Assembly (NCBI GenBank): GCA_964593045.1
Contig: CAZQJQ010000004.1
Coordinates: 1 to 51,071, forward strand
DNA length: 51,071 nucleotides
Direction: 5' to 3'
From: JAOAHC01 sp964593045
Lineage (GTDB): Bacteria; Bacillota; Clostridia; TANB77; CAG-465
In this document: piece by piece, positions 1 to 8,243 of the stretch
Numbering within the stretch: position 1 is the first letter of the stretch
Layout: every line of letters starts with the position of its first letter
Notes under the pieces: generated by a model
Seen by the model: the letters and a program-made list of their open reading frames with translations, nothing else
Database searches by the model: none
What the model was told of the DNA's origin: nothing
Program-made: the position numbers and the translations under genes

Positions 1-70
1 AAACATAATGATTCATCTACATAATATAAATACTGTTTTATTACTATTTAAAATAACACAATTCTAAAAC
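1..70 (-). CRISPR. Leader-end of a type II-A CRISPR array (truncated by window edge)
   Basis: One complete 36-nt repeat lies at 35-70. On the minus strand it begins GTTTTAGAATTG and ends AATAAAAC, the usual form for type II-A repeats. Positions 1-4 (aaac) match the end of the next repeat, so 5-34 is exactly one 30-nt spacer. The leader abuts the repeat on the csn2 side, so this is the most recently acquired spacer and the older array lies beyond position 1. The repeat pairs with the tracrRNA anti-repeat at 6113-6133, which confirms repeat identity and direction. The number of spacers cannot be known from this window. Confidence 0.93.
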
Positions 71-126
71 CTCAAATAAGATAAGAAATTTTTTCGGAAA
101 TGACGCCGTGTGTTATTTTAAATAGT
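71..126 (-). promoter_or_regulatory. CRISPR leader with ATTTGAG leader-anchoring site
   Basis: The 56 nt between the csn2 stop codon and the first repeat. The last seven bases before the repeat, read on the minus strand (77 to 71), are ATTTGAG. This is the leader-anchoring sequence known to direct Cas9-Cas1-Cas2-Csn2 spacer integration in type II-A systems. The csn2-proximal half holds an 18-nt complement of the repeat core, followed by a small CGG...CCG inverted repeat. No clear promoter is visible in these 56 nt, so array transcription may start inside csn2 or read through from the cas operon. Confidence 0.85.
109..126 (-). repeat. Anti-repeat in the CRISPR leader
   Basis: The minus strand reads ACTATTTAAAATAACACA here. 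This is the exact reverse complement of the core of the repeat as transcribed (43-60). The two 18-nt arms form a perfect inverted repeat with a 48-nt loop that contains the leader-repeat junction. The complementarity is better than that of the tracrRNA anti-repeat, which has mismatches. The arm ends directly at the csn2 stop codon. It may be a decayed inverted repeat copy or a functional pairing element. Confidence 0.8.
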
Positions 127-813
127 TTATTTTATTATAAAATCATCAAAATTTTCATCAATTTCAAGTATTTTTTCATATTTCAAAACTTTATTATTTG
201 ATTCTCTCTCTATTATAACTAATTTTATATCTTTATACAATACATATTTATAAATTTCAATTAATTCATATTCATCAAAATATAATTTTAAGTTTGGAAT
301 TATAATAATATTAGCTGTTTTAAGCTCAGTAATTATATCTATTAAAAAATATAATTTTTCTTTTACTTCTAAATACATATATTCATCTATTTTTACATCA
401 AATACTTTTAATAGTTGTTGTATACTAACTTCAGATGAAACTTTGAAATTAAAATTAAATTCATCTAAATTATCATATATAAGTTTTCTTAATACTATTA
501 ATTCTTCTGTAATACTATCTAAATTATTTGATTCTAATTCTATTTTATCATAAAGTTTTGTTAGTATTTTTTTAGAGTTAAGTTCAATGTTAAAAATATC
601 TAATATAATCTGAGCCTCTTTATCAAAATTTAATATTTCGTTATTATCACCATGTAATGTAATAAAATTAGTCTCTATACTATCACCATTACATAATCTA
701 TTTATAGTTAATACTAAATTAGTAAAATATTTAACATCATAAACTCTTATAATATTTACATAATTTTCTTCAAATTCAATTTTATTATCATTTCCCAAAA
801 TATTAATATTCAT
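127..813 (-). CDS. csn2: Csn2, type II-A adaptation protein
   Basis: A 228-residue protein, the usual size for Csn2, which forms a calcium-stabilised tetrameric ring around DNA ends and is needed for spacer acquisition in type II-A systems. Sequence similarity to characterised Csn2 is low, as is normal for this fast-evolving family. The call therefore rests on length, the MNINILG...IEFEENYVNII start (Csn2 proteins begin with a short beta strand before the alpha/beta head), and above all position: last gene of cas9-cas1-cas2-csn2, directly before the leader. The start codon overlaps the cas2 stop by four bases (810-813), so translation is probably coupled. Its presence separates II-A from II-B and II-C. 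Confidence 0.9.
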   Translation of the reverse strand: MNINILGNDNKIEFEENYVNIIRVYDVKYFTNLVLTINRLCNGDSIETNFITLHGDNNEILNFDKEAQIILDIFNIELNSKKILTKLYDKIELESNNLDSITEELIVLRKLIYDNLDEFNFNFKVSSEVSIQQLLKVFDVKIDEYMYLEVKEKLYFLIDIITELKTANIIIIPNLKLYFDEYELIEIYKYVLYKDIKLVIIERESNNKVLKYEKILEIDENFDDFIIK

Positions 814-1130
814 AATATCATTAACCTCTCTGTATCATTTACAATATCAGTACAAAATTCTCCCACTATTGTTTCAATACTTGCATACTGTTTTTCTGTT
901 ACTGTTAATAATTGAACTAATCCTCTAGGTGGTTTTTCTTTTTCTATTTTTTGTTTTATCGATGAAATAACTGAATTATTTAATGCAAGTTTCACATATA
1001 TAGATTCTTGCATCATTATAAATCCTTCTTTTATTAAAAGTTTTCTAAATAAAGAATAATTTCTTCTATCTTTATGAGTATCAGTTGGCAAATCAAAAAA
1101 TACCATTAATCTCATAAATCTATAACTCAT
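810..1130 (-). CDS. cas2: Cas2, CRISPR adaptation protein
   Basis: A 106-residue ferredoxin-like fold protein of the type II-A Cas2 group. The first strand carries LMVFFDLPTDT with the conserved Asp (residue 13), followed by the basic RRNYSLFRKLL helix and IMMQESIYVK, all typical of streptococcal-type Cas2. Cas2 dimers bridge two Cas1 dimers in the integrase complex. Within this complex its role is structural. The gene overlaps the cas1 end by 11 bases and the csn2 start by 4, as expected for a single operon. Confidence 0.95.
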   Translation of the reverse strand: MSYRFMRLMVFFDLPTDTHKDRRNYSLFRKLLIKEGFIMMQESIYVKLALNNSVISSIKQKIEKEKPPRGLVQLLTVTEKQYASIETIVGEFCTDIVNDTERLMIL

Positions 1131-1993
1131 AATTAAATATTTCTACATTATCTGGATTGTCTAATGAATCAAGTACGCTTTTAACATATACAGATATTGC
1201 ATTTCCTAAATATTGAGATTTGCCATCAATCTTTACTTTTTTATTTAAAATATTAATTAAACTAATTTTATATTCTTTATCAAAAACTTTATCTTTATTA
1301 CTATATACATATTCATCGACTAAACTTCTATATGGTTCCATTAAGTCGCAAGCAAAATTAAAAAAATTGAATTCATTTTTATGATTAACACCAATTTGAG
1401 TTATATACCCTCTACTAACTACTTCTTTATTAAAAACAGACAGTAATATACTATATCCATAATCTAAAGCTACATTAATATTGCACGTTCCATGTCTTAC
1501 AAAATTATTTCCAAATAATAAATTGAAATATACTTTTGCTGCATGTCCTTCCCTATTTGTCTTATCTCCAGGTTCAACATCATTCATATAATCTAATAAT
1601 TTTTCTGCCTCTTTAATNNNNNNNNNNNNNNNNNNNNNNNACTCTGTATTGATTATATATTTTATATTGTATTATTTTTTTCCATACTTCTTCTTTAGTA
1701 TTTGTTTTCCAATTTATTTGGTTTAATATTTTTTTACTCGTGTTAAAGCAACCATAATATGGGACAATTTCACAAATTGGATTATGTTTTTCATCAACAA
1801 ATATTATTTTTATTCTACTTTTAGAAAGCTCACTTATTAAATACGAGGTTATGGAAACTTGTCCAGAATCCACAATAATTATATCTATTTCGGACAAATG
1901 AACCATTTTAATAGATTCTTTTCTAATTATTAAATAATCATTTTTATAACTAAGTTTACACTTATTAGTTATCACAAGAGTTTTCCAGCCCAT
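1120..1993 (-). CDS. cas1: Cas1 integrase (interrupted by an assembly gap)
   Basis: The type II-A CRISPR integrase nuclease. The N-terminal part (MGWKTLVITNKCKLSYKND, about 117 residues) ends in NQYR at the run of Ns. The C-terminal part resumes as IKEAEKLLDYMNDVEPGDKT and carries the catalytic Glu in NREGHAAK, the His in GVNHKNEF and the acidic DLMEPYRSLVD motif. Both halves align end to end with streptococcal Cas1, with about 7-9 residues missing, so this is one gene and not two. The 23 Ns put the halves out of frame; a true gap of 22 or 25 nt would restore it. The start overlaps the cas9 3' end by 29 bases. Confidence 0.93.
1618..1640. other. Assembly gap (23 Ns) in cas1
   Basis: A run of 23 unknown bases. 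The reading frame on the left flank (codon boundary at 1617) and on the right flank (the partial codon GT at 1641-1642 read on the minus strand) requires a true length of 1 mod 3. The written length is therefore an estimate. Homology suggests 22-28 nt. Confidence 0.97.
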
Positions 1994-4900
1994 TTTCTAT
2001 ACCTCTCTTTATTAAATCACTAACTTTATATCTTTTTTCATAAAAACCTGTAATTGAATTATCTATAAAAACTATATTTTCATTTATTTTAAAGTTATTT
2101 CTCATACCAAATCCTGTACTAAGTTCAAATTTACTTAAATTTTTATATGTTCCTTTTACTACTTCTAATATATTTGTCAATAATTCTACTTTTAATTCAA
2201 CATCTAAGTTAATTATATATTCACGTTTACCTTCTAGCTTATCAGCTTCAGAATTATATACCTTTACTTCAGCTCTAATTTTTTTAATTATAATATCAAA
2301 TAGATCATTTAATTTTGAATTAAATTTTTCTTTTTGTATATCATCATATTTTAAATATTCTTTTTTCTCCATTATAGCAATAGTTTTTAGCATATCTGGT
2401 TTAAATATTAATTCCTTAGCTGAATTGAAATATTTATCACTAGTCAACTCTAATAAATTACCATCTTCATCAGTAAATCTTTGAAATTTTAATATTTTGT
2501 TCTTTAATATTACAACACTTTTATATCCTTTTTTCTCTATGCATTCAAGTAATGTCAATTGATTTGTCTCTATTAATTTTTGCTCTTGAATTGTAATTCC
2601 TACTAAAGCAATGACCTTATTATTCTTTTTATCTTTATGTGAAATCAATGTAAAATACGCCTTATTTGAACTTTTATAACCTCCATATCTTTTTATGTCA
2701 TATCCTTTTTTAAAACTAATATAACTATCATTACATCCTTTTTTTCCATAAAGTGTTTGATTATAAAATTCACCTGTCTGTTCTTCTAGCTTTTTAGTAA
2801 CTAATACTTTTTTAAAGAATATTATATCTTTAATATATTTTATATCTTTAATAGTAACATCACTTTCATTGCCTATCATATTTAAAATAATTCCATGCAA
2901 TTCTTTATCTTTATTTTTACTTTTACTAATATATTCACTATTCATTTTGAAATAATCATTTAACTTTCTTTTCATTTCATATTCGTTTTTTGTACCATAT
3001 TCAAATGAAGTTAAACCATATCTTATAGCATGATTACCTATAATACTCACAATATATGCATCGTGTGCATGATGGTAATTATTAATATTTCTAGATTTAA
3101 TAATATCATATTTTTTTCTAAAATCAGAAGTCATTTTTGCTCTAATTGAAAATACTTTTGTATTAGAATATATTTTTTTTAGTATGTTAGCAGCATATTT
3201 TATAGTTTGGCTTGTCTCTACTAATTGTCTTGCAATAAACTTTTCTTTTTCATCTTCTCTTAAGATTTCTCTTCTGTTAAGATTTCTATATTTTTTTTCT
3301 GTCATTAAACCATTTTTTCTTAAATAATTCCATAAATACATTACTTCATTTTTTTCAGCAACTGGTACTACTTCTAAAGCTGTTTTATTATTTGATTTTT
3401 CCGAATTGTATTTCTTTATTACTAAGGCCTTATTATCAAAGCTATCATCCTTTATATAACTTTGGGGAATTATATGATCTATATCACATGTATTTGATAA
3501 TTCAGACAATGTTAAAGGTTTCCCACTATATAGACATTTTCCATTTTGTAAATAATATAAATATACCATATCAGATATTTTTGCTTTATTTTCACTAATT
3601 TTACTTTCTATTTCTTCTAATATTTTTTGTCCCTCTTCGCCTATTTTTTCATATATCTTCTTTAAATTTTCTAATCTGCTATCTGTATTTTTCCCTTTTT
3701 TACTTAAATCTTCTTCTCTTGTAAATTCAATAAATATATTTTCTGGTTCGCTTTTTAAAATCTTTGTAATTTCTTTTACAATTTTTATTGATTGCCATAA
3801 ACTTCTTTTAACTACAGGTGAACATTGTATTTCTTCTATATCTTTATATGATATATTATTAGATATATGATCTTTCTGAAATTCTTCTATTTGCTTATTA
3901 AATCCAAAAGCAGGTTCATTTATTATCTGCATAAAATTCATTTTTTTAGGTAAACTAGTGCCTTCTTGCATTAAATTACTATTTTCTAATTTATCCATTA
4001 TAGTCTTATTATCATCAATTGACCTTAAACCAGTAAGTAATTTTTTCGATAAACTCCCCCAACCCGTATATTTTAATTTTAACAATTTATTTAATTTAGT
4101 ATTATCTATATTAGGCATTATTCTTTCTATTCTTTTTTTAAGAATATTTTTTTCTGTAAATAATGTAATTGCCTTTATTATTTCTTCAATATCATCATTA
4201 TTTTTATCAACAAATTCCTTACTTCCAAAAATATCAATCATATCTATATATGAAGCCCTATTATTTAAAAATGATTTTTCACCATTTTTTTGGTTAAATC
4301 CTTCTATAGTTTCTATTTTAAATAAGTAATTATTTTCTTTCAAAAATTCAATTAGTTTTTTTTCATTTACCTTTTTATTACCTTTTTTTACAAATAACGA
4401 ATCAACAATTAGTTTTCTAATATCATCATCTAATCTTTTACCATTAACTCTTATATTAGCTACTTCATTTAATACACAAAACTTTGAATACAACAAACTA
4501 TTCCTTGGAATTACAGGCTCTTTTGGCAAATATGTACAATTTGAAGTCATCCTTTCAATAAATTTTTCTGCACTTTTTTCATCATCAATTACTTTATTAA
4601 AATTCCATGGATATATTTTCTCATCATTATTTTTCTCAACCCATGCAAAACTACTTTTATTATTTAGTGGTCCTATATAATATGGAATTTTATAGGTAAT
4701 TATACTTAATATTTTATCTTTAACGCTTATATCGTCATTATCTTTTTTGTTTAAAAAATCATAATATTTTGATTGATTATCTAATATTTTTATTAATTCA
4801 TATCTATGTAATTGATATGGAATAGCTCCATTTTCTATATTATTTAATTTTATAAGGAACCTTTTATCATCTATTTTTTGAAATATACTACTTACTTCAT

Positions 4901-6059
4901 CATCATATTTATATTTTTCTAGATCTTTTTTTATTGTTTTATACAAGTTATTTACATCTTTAAAGTCTACCTTTGCACCATTTCTTTTTGGTTCATTCTT
5001 TCGAAAATTTTTACCGTTATAATTATAATAATTAGCAATTTCTTTTTTACTTTTAAACATTCTGTTATAATCTTCTTGACCTAATAATCTTCTATATACG
5101 TCTTTTAGTAGTTTTAGATCAAATTTATAATCTTCATATCTTTGTATAAAAACATCTGATATATTTTTTTTACCATTCATTATTTTTTGCAAAAGCATAT
5201 AATCATATACAGATCTCATCATATATAAAACTTCTATATTATCGCTATCCAAAACCTCTTCTAGCTTTTCAATATTATCTTCTATTGGTTTTGAAAAATC
5301 TATTTTAATACCATTATCTTTATTAAAAAGTTTCCCCGTATCAAATGTATACCCTACAAGAGCATTAGAAAATTGAACTATAGTTGATTTATTTTCAGGA
5401 ACTACATCAAATAATGAAAGTATTTTTTCATTAACCTCTCTTTTTTTACCATTTCCTTTTAATATATCCGTTAGTTTATTATCATTTACTAAATATATTT
5501 GTTCGTTTTGTAAATTAAAATATTCTATAATATTTTTAAAAGTTTCTATAATTTCATCTGGAGTAGAATTTATATCAAAATCTGATCCTTCATATAAAAA
5601 GTTTCCCCTATATTTTAAAATGTGTGATATAGCCATATATACCAATCTTATATCTAATTTTTGATTATCTGTTATTAAAGCTTTTCTTAAGTGATAAATT
5701 GTAGGATATTGATTATAAAAACCTACTTCTTTCAAAAACAAATCAAGTCCATCTTTTTGAGTTTTCATTTCATCGTCTTCTTGCAAAAAACTTTGCTTTA
5801 ATTTTAATACAAAGTATGGATCCACTTTTTCAATTTCTTCTTTCATAAGTGTGCGTAATAGCTCTATTCTTTCATTTTTTCTATCAAATCTTCTTCTTGT
5901 TGATCTAAATCCCCTTCTTTTTTCCTTATTCTCAGCAGGTTCAAATATTCTTGAACCTAATAGAAATTTATTATTTTTTTTAATCACCTCATTTTTTTCG
6001 TTTGTTACTGCCCATCCAACTGAATTTGTTCCTATATCAATTCCTATATTATATTTCAT
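1965..6059 (-). CDS. cas9: Cas9, type II-A RNA-guided endonuclease
   Basis: A 1364-residue Cas9, very close to the streptococcal type II-A length. RuvC-I is GIDIGTNSVGWAV with catalytic D8. The arginine-rich bridge helix follows at about 48-75. RuvC-II is IFIEFTREEDL with E778. The HNH domain has DIDHIIPQSYIKDDSFDNK with H862 and the later NNK Asn. RuvC-III is HHAHDAY with H997 and D1000. All active residues are present, so both strands should be cut. The last 260 residues are the PAM-reading region; the PAM cannot be read from sequence alone. A GGAGG site precedes the ATG. It is the first gene of the cas operon and diverges from the tracrRNA. Confidence 0.97.
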   Translation of the reverse strand: MKYNIGIDIGTNSVGWAVTNEKNEVIKKNNKFLLGSRIFEPAENKEKRRGFRSTRRRFDRKNERIELLRTLMKEEIEKVDPYFVLKLKQSFLQEDDEMKTQKDGLDLFLKEVGFYNQYPTIYHLRKALITDNQKLDIRLVYMAISHILKYRGNFLYEGSDFDINSTPDEIIETFKNIIEYFNLQNEQIYLVNDNKLTDILKGNGKKREVNEKILSLFDVVPENKSTIVQFSNALVGYTFDTGKLFNKDNGIKIDFSKPIEDNIEKLEEVLDSDNIEVLYMMRSVYDYMLLQKIMNGKKNISDVFIQRYEDYKFDLKLLKDVYRRLLGQEDYNRMFKSKKEIANYYNYNGKNFRKNEPKRNGAKVDFKDVNNLYKTIKKDLEKYKYDDEVSSIFQKIDDKRFLIKLNNIENGAIPYQLHRYELIKILDNQSKYYDFLNKKDNDDISVKDKILSIITYKIPYYIGPLNNKSSFAWVEKNNDEKIYPWNFNKVIDDEKSAEKFIERMTSNCTYLPKEPVIPRNSLLYSKFCVLNEVANIRVNGKRLDDDIRKLIVDSLFVKKGNKKVNEKKLIEFLKENNYLFKIETIEGFNQKNGEKSFLNNRASYIDMIDIFGSKEFVDKNNDDIEEIIKAITLFTEKNILKKRIERIMPNIDNTKLNKLLKLKYTGWGSLSKKLLTGLRSIDDNKTIMDKLENSNLMQEGTSLPKKMNFMQIINEPAFGFNKQIEEFQKDHISNNISYKDIEEIQCSPVVKRSLWQSIKIVKEITKILKSEPENIFIEFTREEDLSKKGKNTDSRLENLKKIYEKIGEEGQKILEEIESKISENKAKISDMVYLYYLQNGKCLYSGKPLTLSELSNTCDIDHIIPQSYIKDDSFDNKALVIKKYNSEKSNNKTALEVVPVAEKNEVMYLWNYLRKNGLMTEKKYRNLNRREILREDEKEKFIARQLVETSQTIKYAANILKKIYSNTKVFSIRAKMTSDFRKKYDIIKSRNINNYHHAHDAYIVSIIGNHAIRYGLTSFEYGTKNEYEMKRKLNDYFKMNSEYISKSKNKDKELHGIILNMIGNESDVTIKDIKYIKDIIFFKKVLVTKKLEEQTGEFYNQTLYGKKGCNDSYISFKKGYDIKRYGGYKSSNKAYFTLISHKDKKNNKVIALVGITIQEQKLIETNQLTLLECIEKKGYKSVVILKNKILKFQRFTDEDGNLLELTSDKYFNSAKELIFKPDMLKTIAIMEKKEYLKYDDIQKEKFNSKLNDLFDIIIKKIRAEVKVYNSEADKLEGKREYIINLDVELKVELLTNILEVVKGTYKNLSKFELSTGFGMRNNFKINENIVFIDNSITGFYEKRYKVSDLIKRGIENGLENSCDN

Positions 6060-6076
6060 TTTTTATCCTCCTTCTA

Positions 6077-6105
6077 TTGACATTTAACTAATTTTATGAT
6101 ATATT
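6077..6105 (+). promoter_or_regulatory. tracrRNA promoter
   Basis: A strong vegetative promoter: -35 TTGACA at 6077-6082, 17-nt spacer, -10 TATATT at 6100-6105. It places the transcript start at about 6112, just where the anti-repeat begins. Confidence 0.85.
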
Positions 6106-6111
6106 AAGCAT

Positions 6112-6202
6112 ATACTATTTAAATTAGCACAATGAGTTAAAATAAAGCTTATGCTTAAATGCTTGATTTTTCAAGCCCGTTGCACTAGGTGCAACTTTTT
6201 TT
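6112..6202 (+). ncRNA. tracrRNA
   Basis: The trans-activating CRISPR RNA, about 90 nt. The anti-repeat (from 6113, TACTATTTAAA...) complements the CRISPR repeat with a few mismatches and is followed by GAGTTAAAATAAAGC, matching the conserved lower stem and nexus entry of type II-A tracrRNAs (GUUAAAAUAAGGC in Streptococcus). A short nexus hairpin AAGC-TTAT-GCTT lies at 6145-6156, a second hairpin GCTTGA-TTTT-TCAAGC at 6161-6176, and a terminator GTTGCAC-TAG-GTGCAAC plus seven Ts at 6179-6202. It pairs with pre-crRNA for RNase III processing and loads into Cas9. Confidence 0.92.
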
Positions 6203-6490
6203 ATTAATTTAAATTTTAAATATAATTATCTACATTATACTACTTATTTTTACAAATTGTTGTCATATTTTGTCGTAAATTTCAAATTTACAGTTTTGCT
6301 TTTTATATGAACATATAATTTAAAAATAAATATTTTCTTGCTTTAGTATCACTATTATATTTAATATACAATTAACAAAAAATATAGTCTTTATTATAAT
6401 TTTACCACTTGTATTTTATCATAAAATTCTACTAATTTCTACTTATTTAATTAAATTTCTACATTTTATATTTTTCCTTTTTTATTGTAT
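6203..6490. other. Intergenic region without a recognised gene
   Basis: An A+T-rich stretch between the tracrRNA terminator and the carboxypeptidase gene terminator. The only structure seen is a perfect 8-bp inverted repeat, GTAAATTT-C-AAATTTAC, at 6275-6291. No ribosome binding site with an open frame is visible. Confidence 0.6.
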
Positions 6491-6520
6491 AATAAAAAAA
6501 GGATAACTCAAAAGTCATCC
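6491..6520 (-). terminator. Rho-independent terminator of the VanY-like gene
   Basis: On the minus strand the hairpin GGATGACT-TTTG-AGTTATCC (6520-6501) is followed by a T-rich run. It lies downstream of the carboxypeptidase stop codon. Confidence 0.75.
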
Positions 6521-6574
6521 CCCTACATTTGTTAGACAATTCTAAAGCTTAGCTACTATCTAAAAAATTATCTA

Positions 6575-7507
6575 TTATACTTTATTCTTTACATATTTTT
6601 CATAGTATTCTTCATATGTATTTATTCCTTTTTCTTTCATATCATTTGCAGCCTCTTTACCTATATATCTAAGATGCCATGGTTCATACATATATCCTGT
6701 AATACTTTCATATCCTTCTGTAAAACGTATTATAAAACCAAACTTATATGCATTTTCTTCTATCCATTTTGACTCATCTGTATTTTCAAAAGCTAAAATA
6801 CTACCAGAAGGATCAGCAATATCTAAAGCAAGTCCAGTATTATGCTCACTGCATCCTGGTTTTGCACTATATGTATCAGCATTACTTTGTGAATCCTCTT
6901 CTACATATTTTTGATATAACTCATTTTGTGCTGCTATACTTCTATATCCAGACACAGCAGCTATTTGAAGTCCCTCAGATTTTGCACTAGCTTGCATCTC
7001 ATAAAAAGCCTCTTTAGCATCATGTACTAAATATTGTCCTCCTCCTACTTGCTCCAAATTTTTAGGTACAAAATCATCAGGCAATTTATTGTATTTATTT
7101 ACAAGTACAAGTTCAGAATCAACATCTTCTATTATATTTATAGTACTATAAAATTCACAATCTAAATTTTGATTTACCATCCATACAACATCTTCATTTG
7201 ATAAATCACTATTTTTCTTTTTATACTCTTCATATCTACTTTCATTATCTTTAACATAATAATATATATCACTAAACTGTGATGTAGAATTTTCTACTAA
7301 ACTTGAATCAATATCTTCATTACTACTGTCATCTACCAAAGCCATAGTCTCAACAGCTTTATTTTCTTTATTAACAAATATATTTAAAAGTAATATAATT
7401 GCTATTAAAGAAAATATAATAACAAAAAATCTTGGATATATATTGTAATTGTTAATACTCAACAGTGGTTTTTTCTTTTTTTTAAATTTTTTTCTTCTCT
7501 TTTGCAT
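6575..7507 (-). CDS. VanY-like D-alanyl-D-alanine carboxypeptidase, membrane anchored
   Basis: A 310-residue M15B-family zinc peptidase. A very basic N-terminus (residues 1-13) precedes one membrane segment (about 25-45) and a low-complexity linker, so the catalytic domain sits outside the membrane. The family motifs are all present: SGYRS at 186-190, the metal site SEHNTGLALD at 220-229 (H222, D229) and EPWHLRY at 275-281 (H278). Such enzymes trim the terminal D-Ala of peptidoglycan stem peptides. No vanR/S/H/A/X neighbours are seen, so a cell-wall maintenance or sporulation role is more likely than glycopeptide resistance. An AGGAG site precedes the ATG. Confidence 0.92.
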   Translation of the reverse strand: MQKRRKKFKKKKKPLLSINNYNIYPRFFVIIFSLIAIILLLNIFVNKENKAVETMALVDDSSNEDIDSSLVENSTSQFSDIYYYVKDNESRYEEYKKKNSDLSNEDVVWMVNQNLDCEFYSTINIIEDVDSELVLVNKYNKLPDDFVPKNLEQVGGGQYLVHDAKEAFYEMQASAKSEGLQIAAVSGYRSIAAQNELYQKYVEEDSQSNADTYSAKPGCSEHNTGLALDIADPSGSILAFENTDESKWIEENAYKFGFIIRFTEGYESITGYMYEPWHLRYIGKEAANDMKEKGINTYEEYYEKYVKNKV

Positions 7508-7557
7508 TGCTTTCTCCTATTCATTATACATATATATAATAGATATGTATTATATAT

Positions 7558-8085
7558 TTACTTACACTTCTTCAAATAAATGTATTTCTTTATATTAGAA
7601 ACCCTCTTATCCATTTCCTCTATATATCTATTTACTCTCTCTATAGTTATATTAGGAGTATTCCTAATTTCAGATATATAGTATTTATATGTCTTCTTAA
7701 CAGCACTCATCATAACCTCTGGATCAATTCCACATTCCTTAATTGCAAATGTATCACTATCCACCTCATCTTCAATGAGACGTTCTTTATTAGATGAATT
7801 TTTTTGTTTTTCACTAAAACAATGTCCTATTTCATGGCAATATATAGCTCTTCTTTCATTAGTATCAAAACCAATCTCCATCATTTTATTTTTATCCCTT
7901 AGAACTAGAGCAATAGTTTTATCTCTGTATTCCTCTTTTTTCACACAGCAAATATGTTGGCTTGTACTTTTTATAATATCAGCATAGATTGCATAAAAAT
8001 TTTTGAATTTTTTTGGATCTGTGCATATTATTCCTTCTATTGTATCACCTATGTAAACTTTTGAACCTATTGATATTTTTTCCAT
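7558..8085 (-). CDS. Putative HEXXH zinc metallopeptidase (IrrE/M78-like)
   Basis: A 175-residue soluble protein with no membrane segment. It carries YCHEIGHCF (HEXXH at 84-88) and, some 19 residues later, EDEVDSDTFA, the usual downstream acidic third-ligand motif (probably E107) of ImmA/IrrE-type and related zincins. Unlike ImmA of mobile elements it has no neighbouring XRE repressor, so the substrate is unknown. It is transcribed in the same direction as the VanY-like gene with a 50-bp gap and could share its message. The start has a GGGGT site 7 nt upstream. Confidence 0.65.
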   Translation of the reverse strand: MEKISIGSKVYIGDTIEGIICTDPKKFKNFYAIYADIIKSTSQHICCVKKEEYRDKTIALVLRDKNKMMEIGFDTNERRAIYCHEIGHCFSEKQKNSSNKERLIEDEVDSDTFAIKECGIDPEVMMSAVKKTYKYYISEIRNTPNITIERVNRYIEEMDKRVSNIKKYIYLKKCK

Positions 8086-8169
8086 TTTATTACCCCTATT
8101 AAAAAATTTTACATATCATATCTTCTACTATTGCTTCATATATAATTATTATATACTAACCACTACTAC

Positions 8170-8203
8170 TTTTCAATATATATTACAAATTATATATTGA
8201 AAA
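8170..8203. repeat. 13-bp inverted repeat in a divergent promoter region
   Basis: Perfect arms TTTTCAATATATA and TATATATTGAAAA with an 8-nt loop lie between the metallopeptidase and methyltransferase genes. No T-run follows on either strand, so an operator or mRNA structure is more likely than a terminator. Confidence 0.55.
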
Positions 8204-8243
8204 TATCTAGGTAAAAATTATAAAAAGTAAGGTGATAGAGAGG

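Noticed and set aside
71..100. A second 30-nt CRISPR spacer next to the repeat
   Set aside because: It ends in ATTTGAG on the minus strand, the leader-anchoring site, and the sequence beyond is an inverted partial copy and not a repeat in the same orientation.
3392..4329. Plus-strand open frames inside cas9
   Set aside because: They lie fully antisense to a conserved gene, lack ribosome sites and have low-complexity translations.
6575..7507. Vancomycin resistance locus
   Set aside because: The VanY-like and VanW-like genes are 28 kb apart and no vanH, vanA/B, vanX or vanRS genes are near them.
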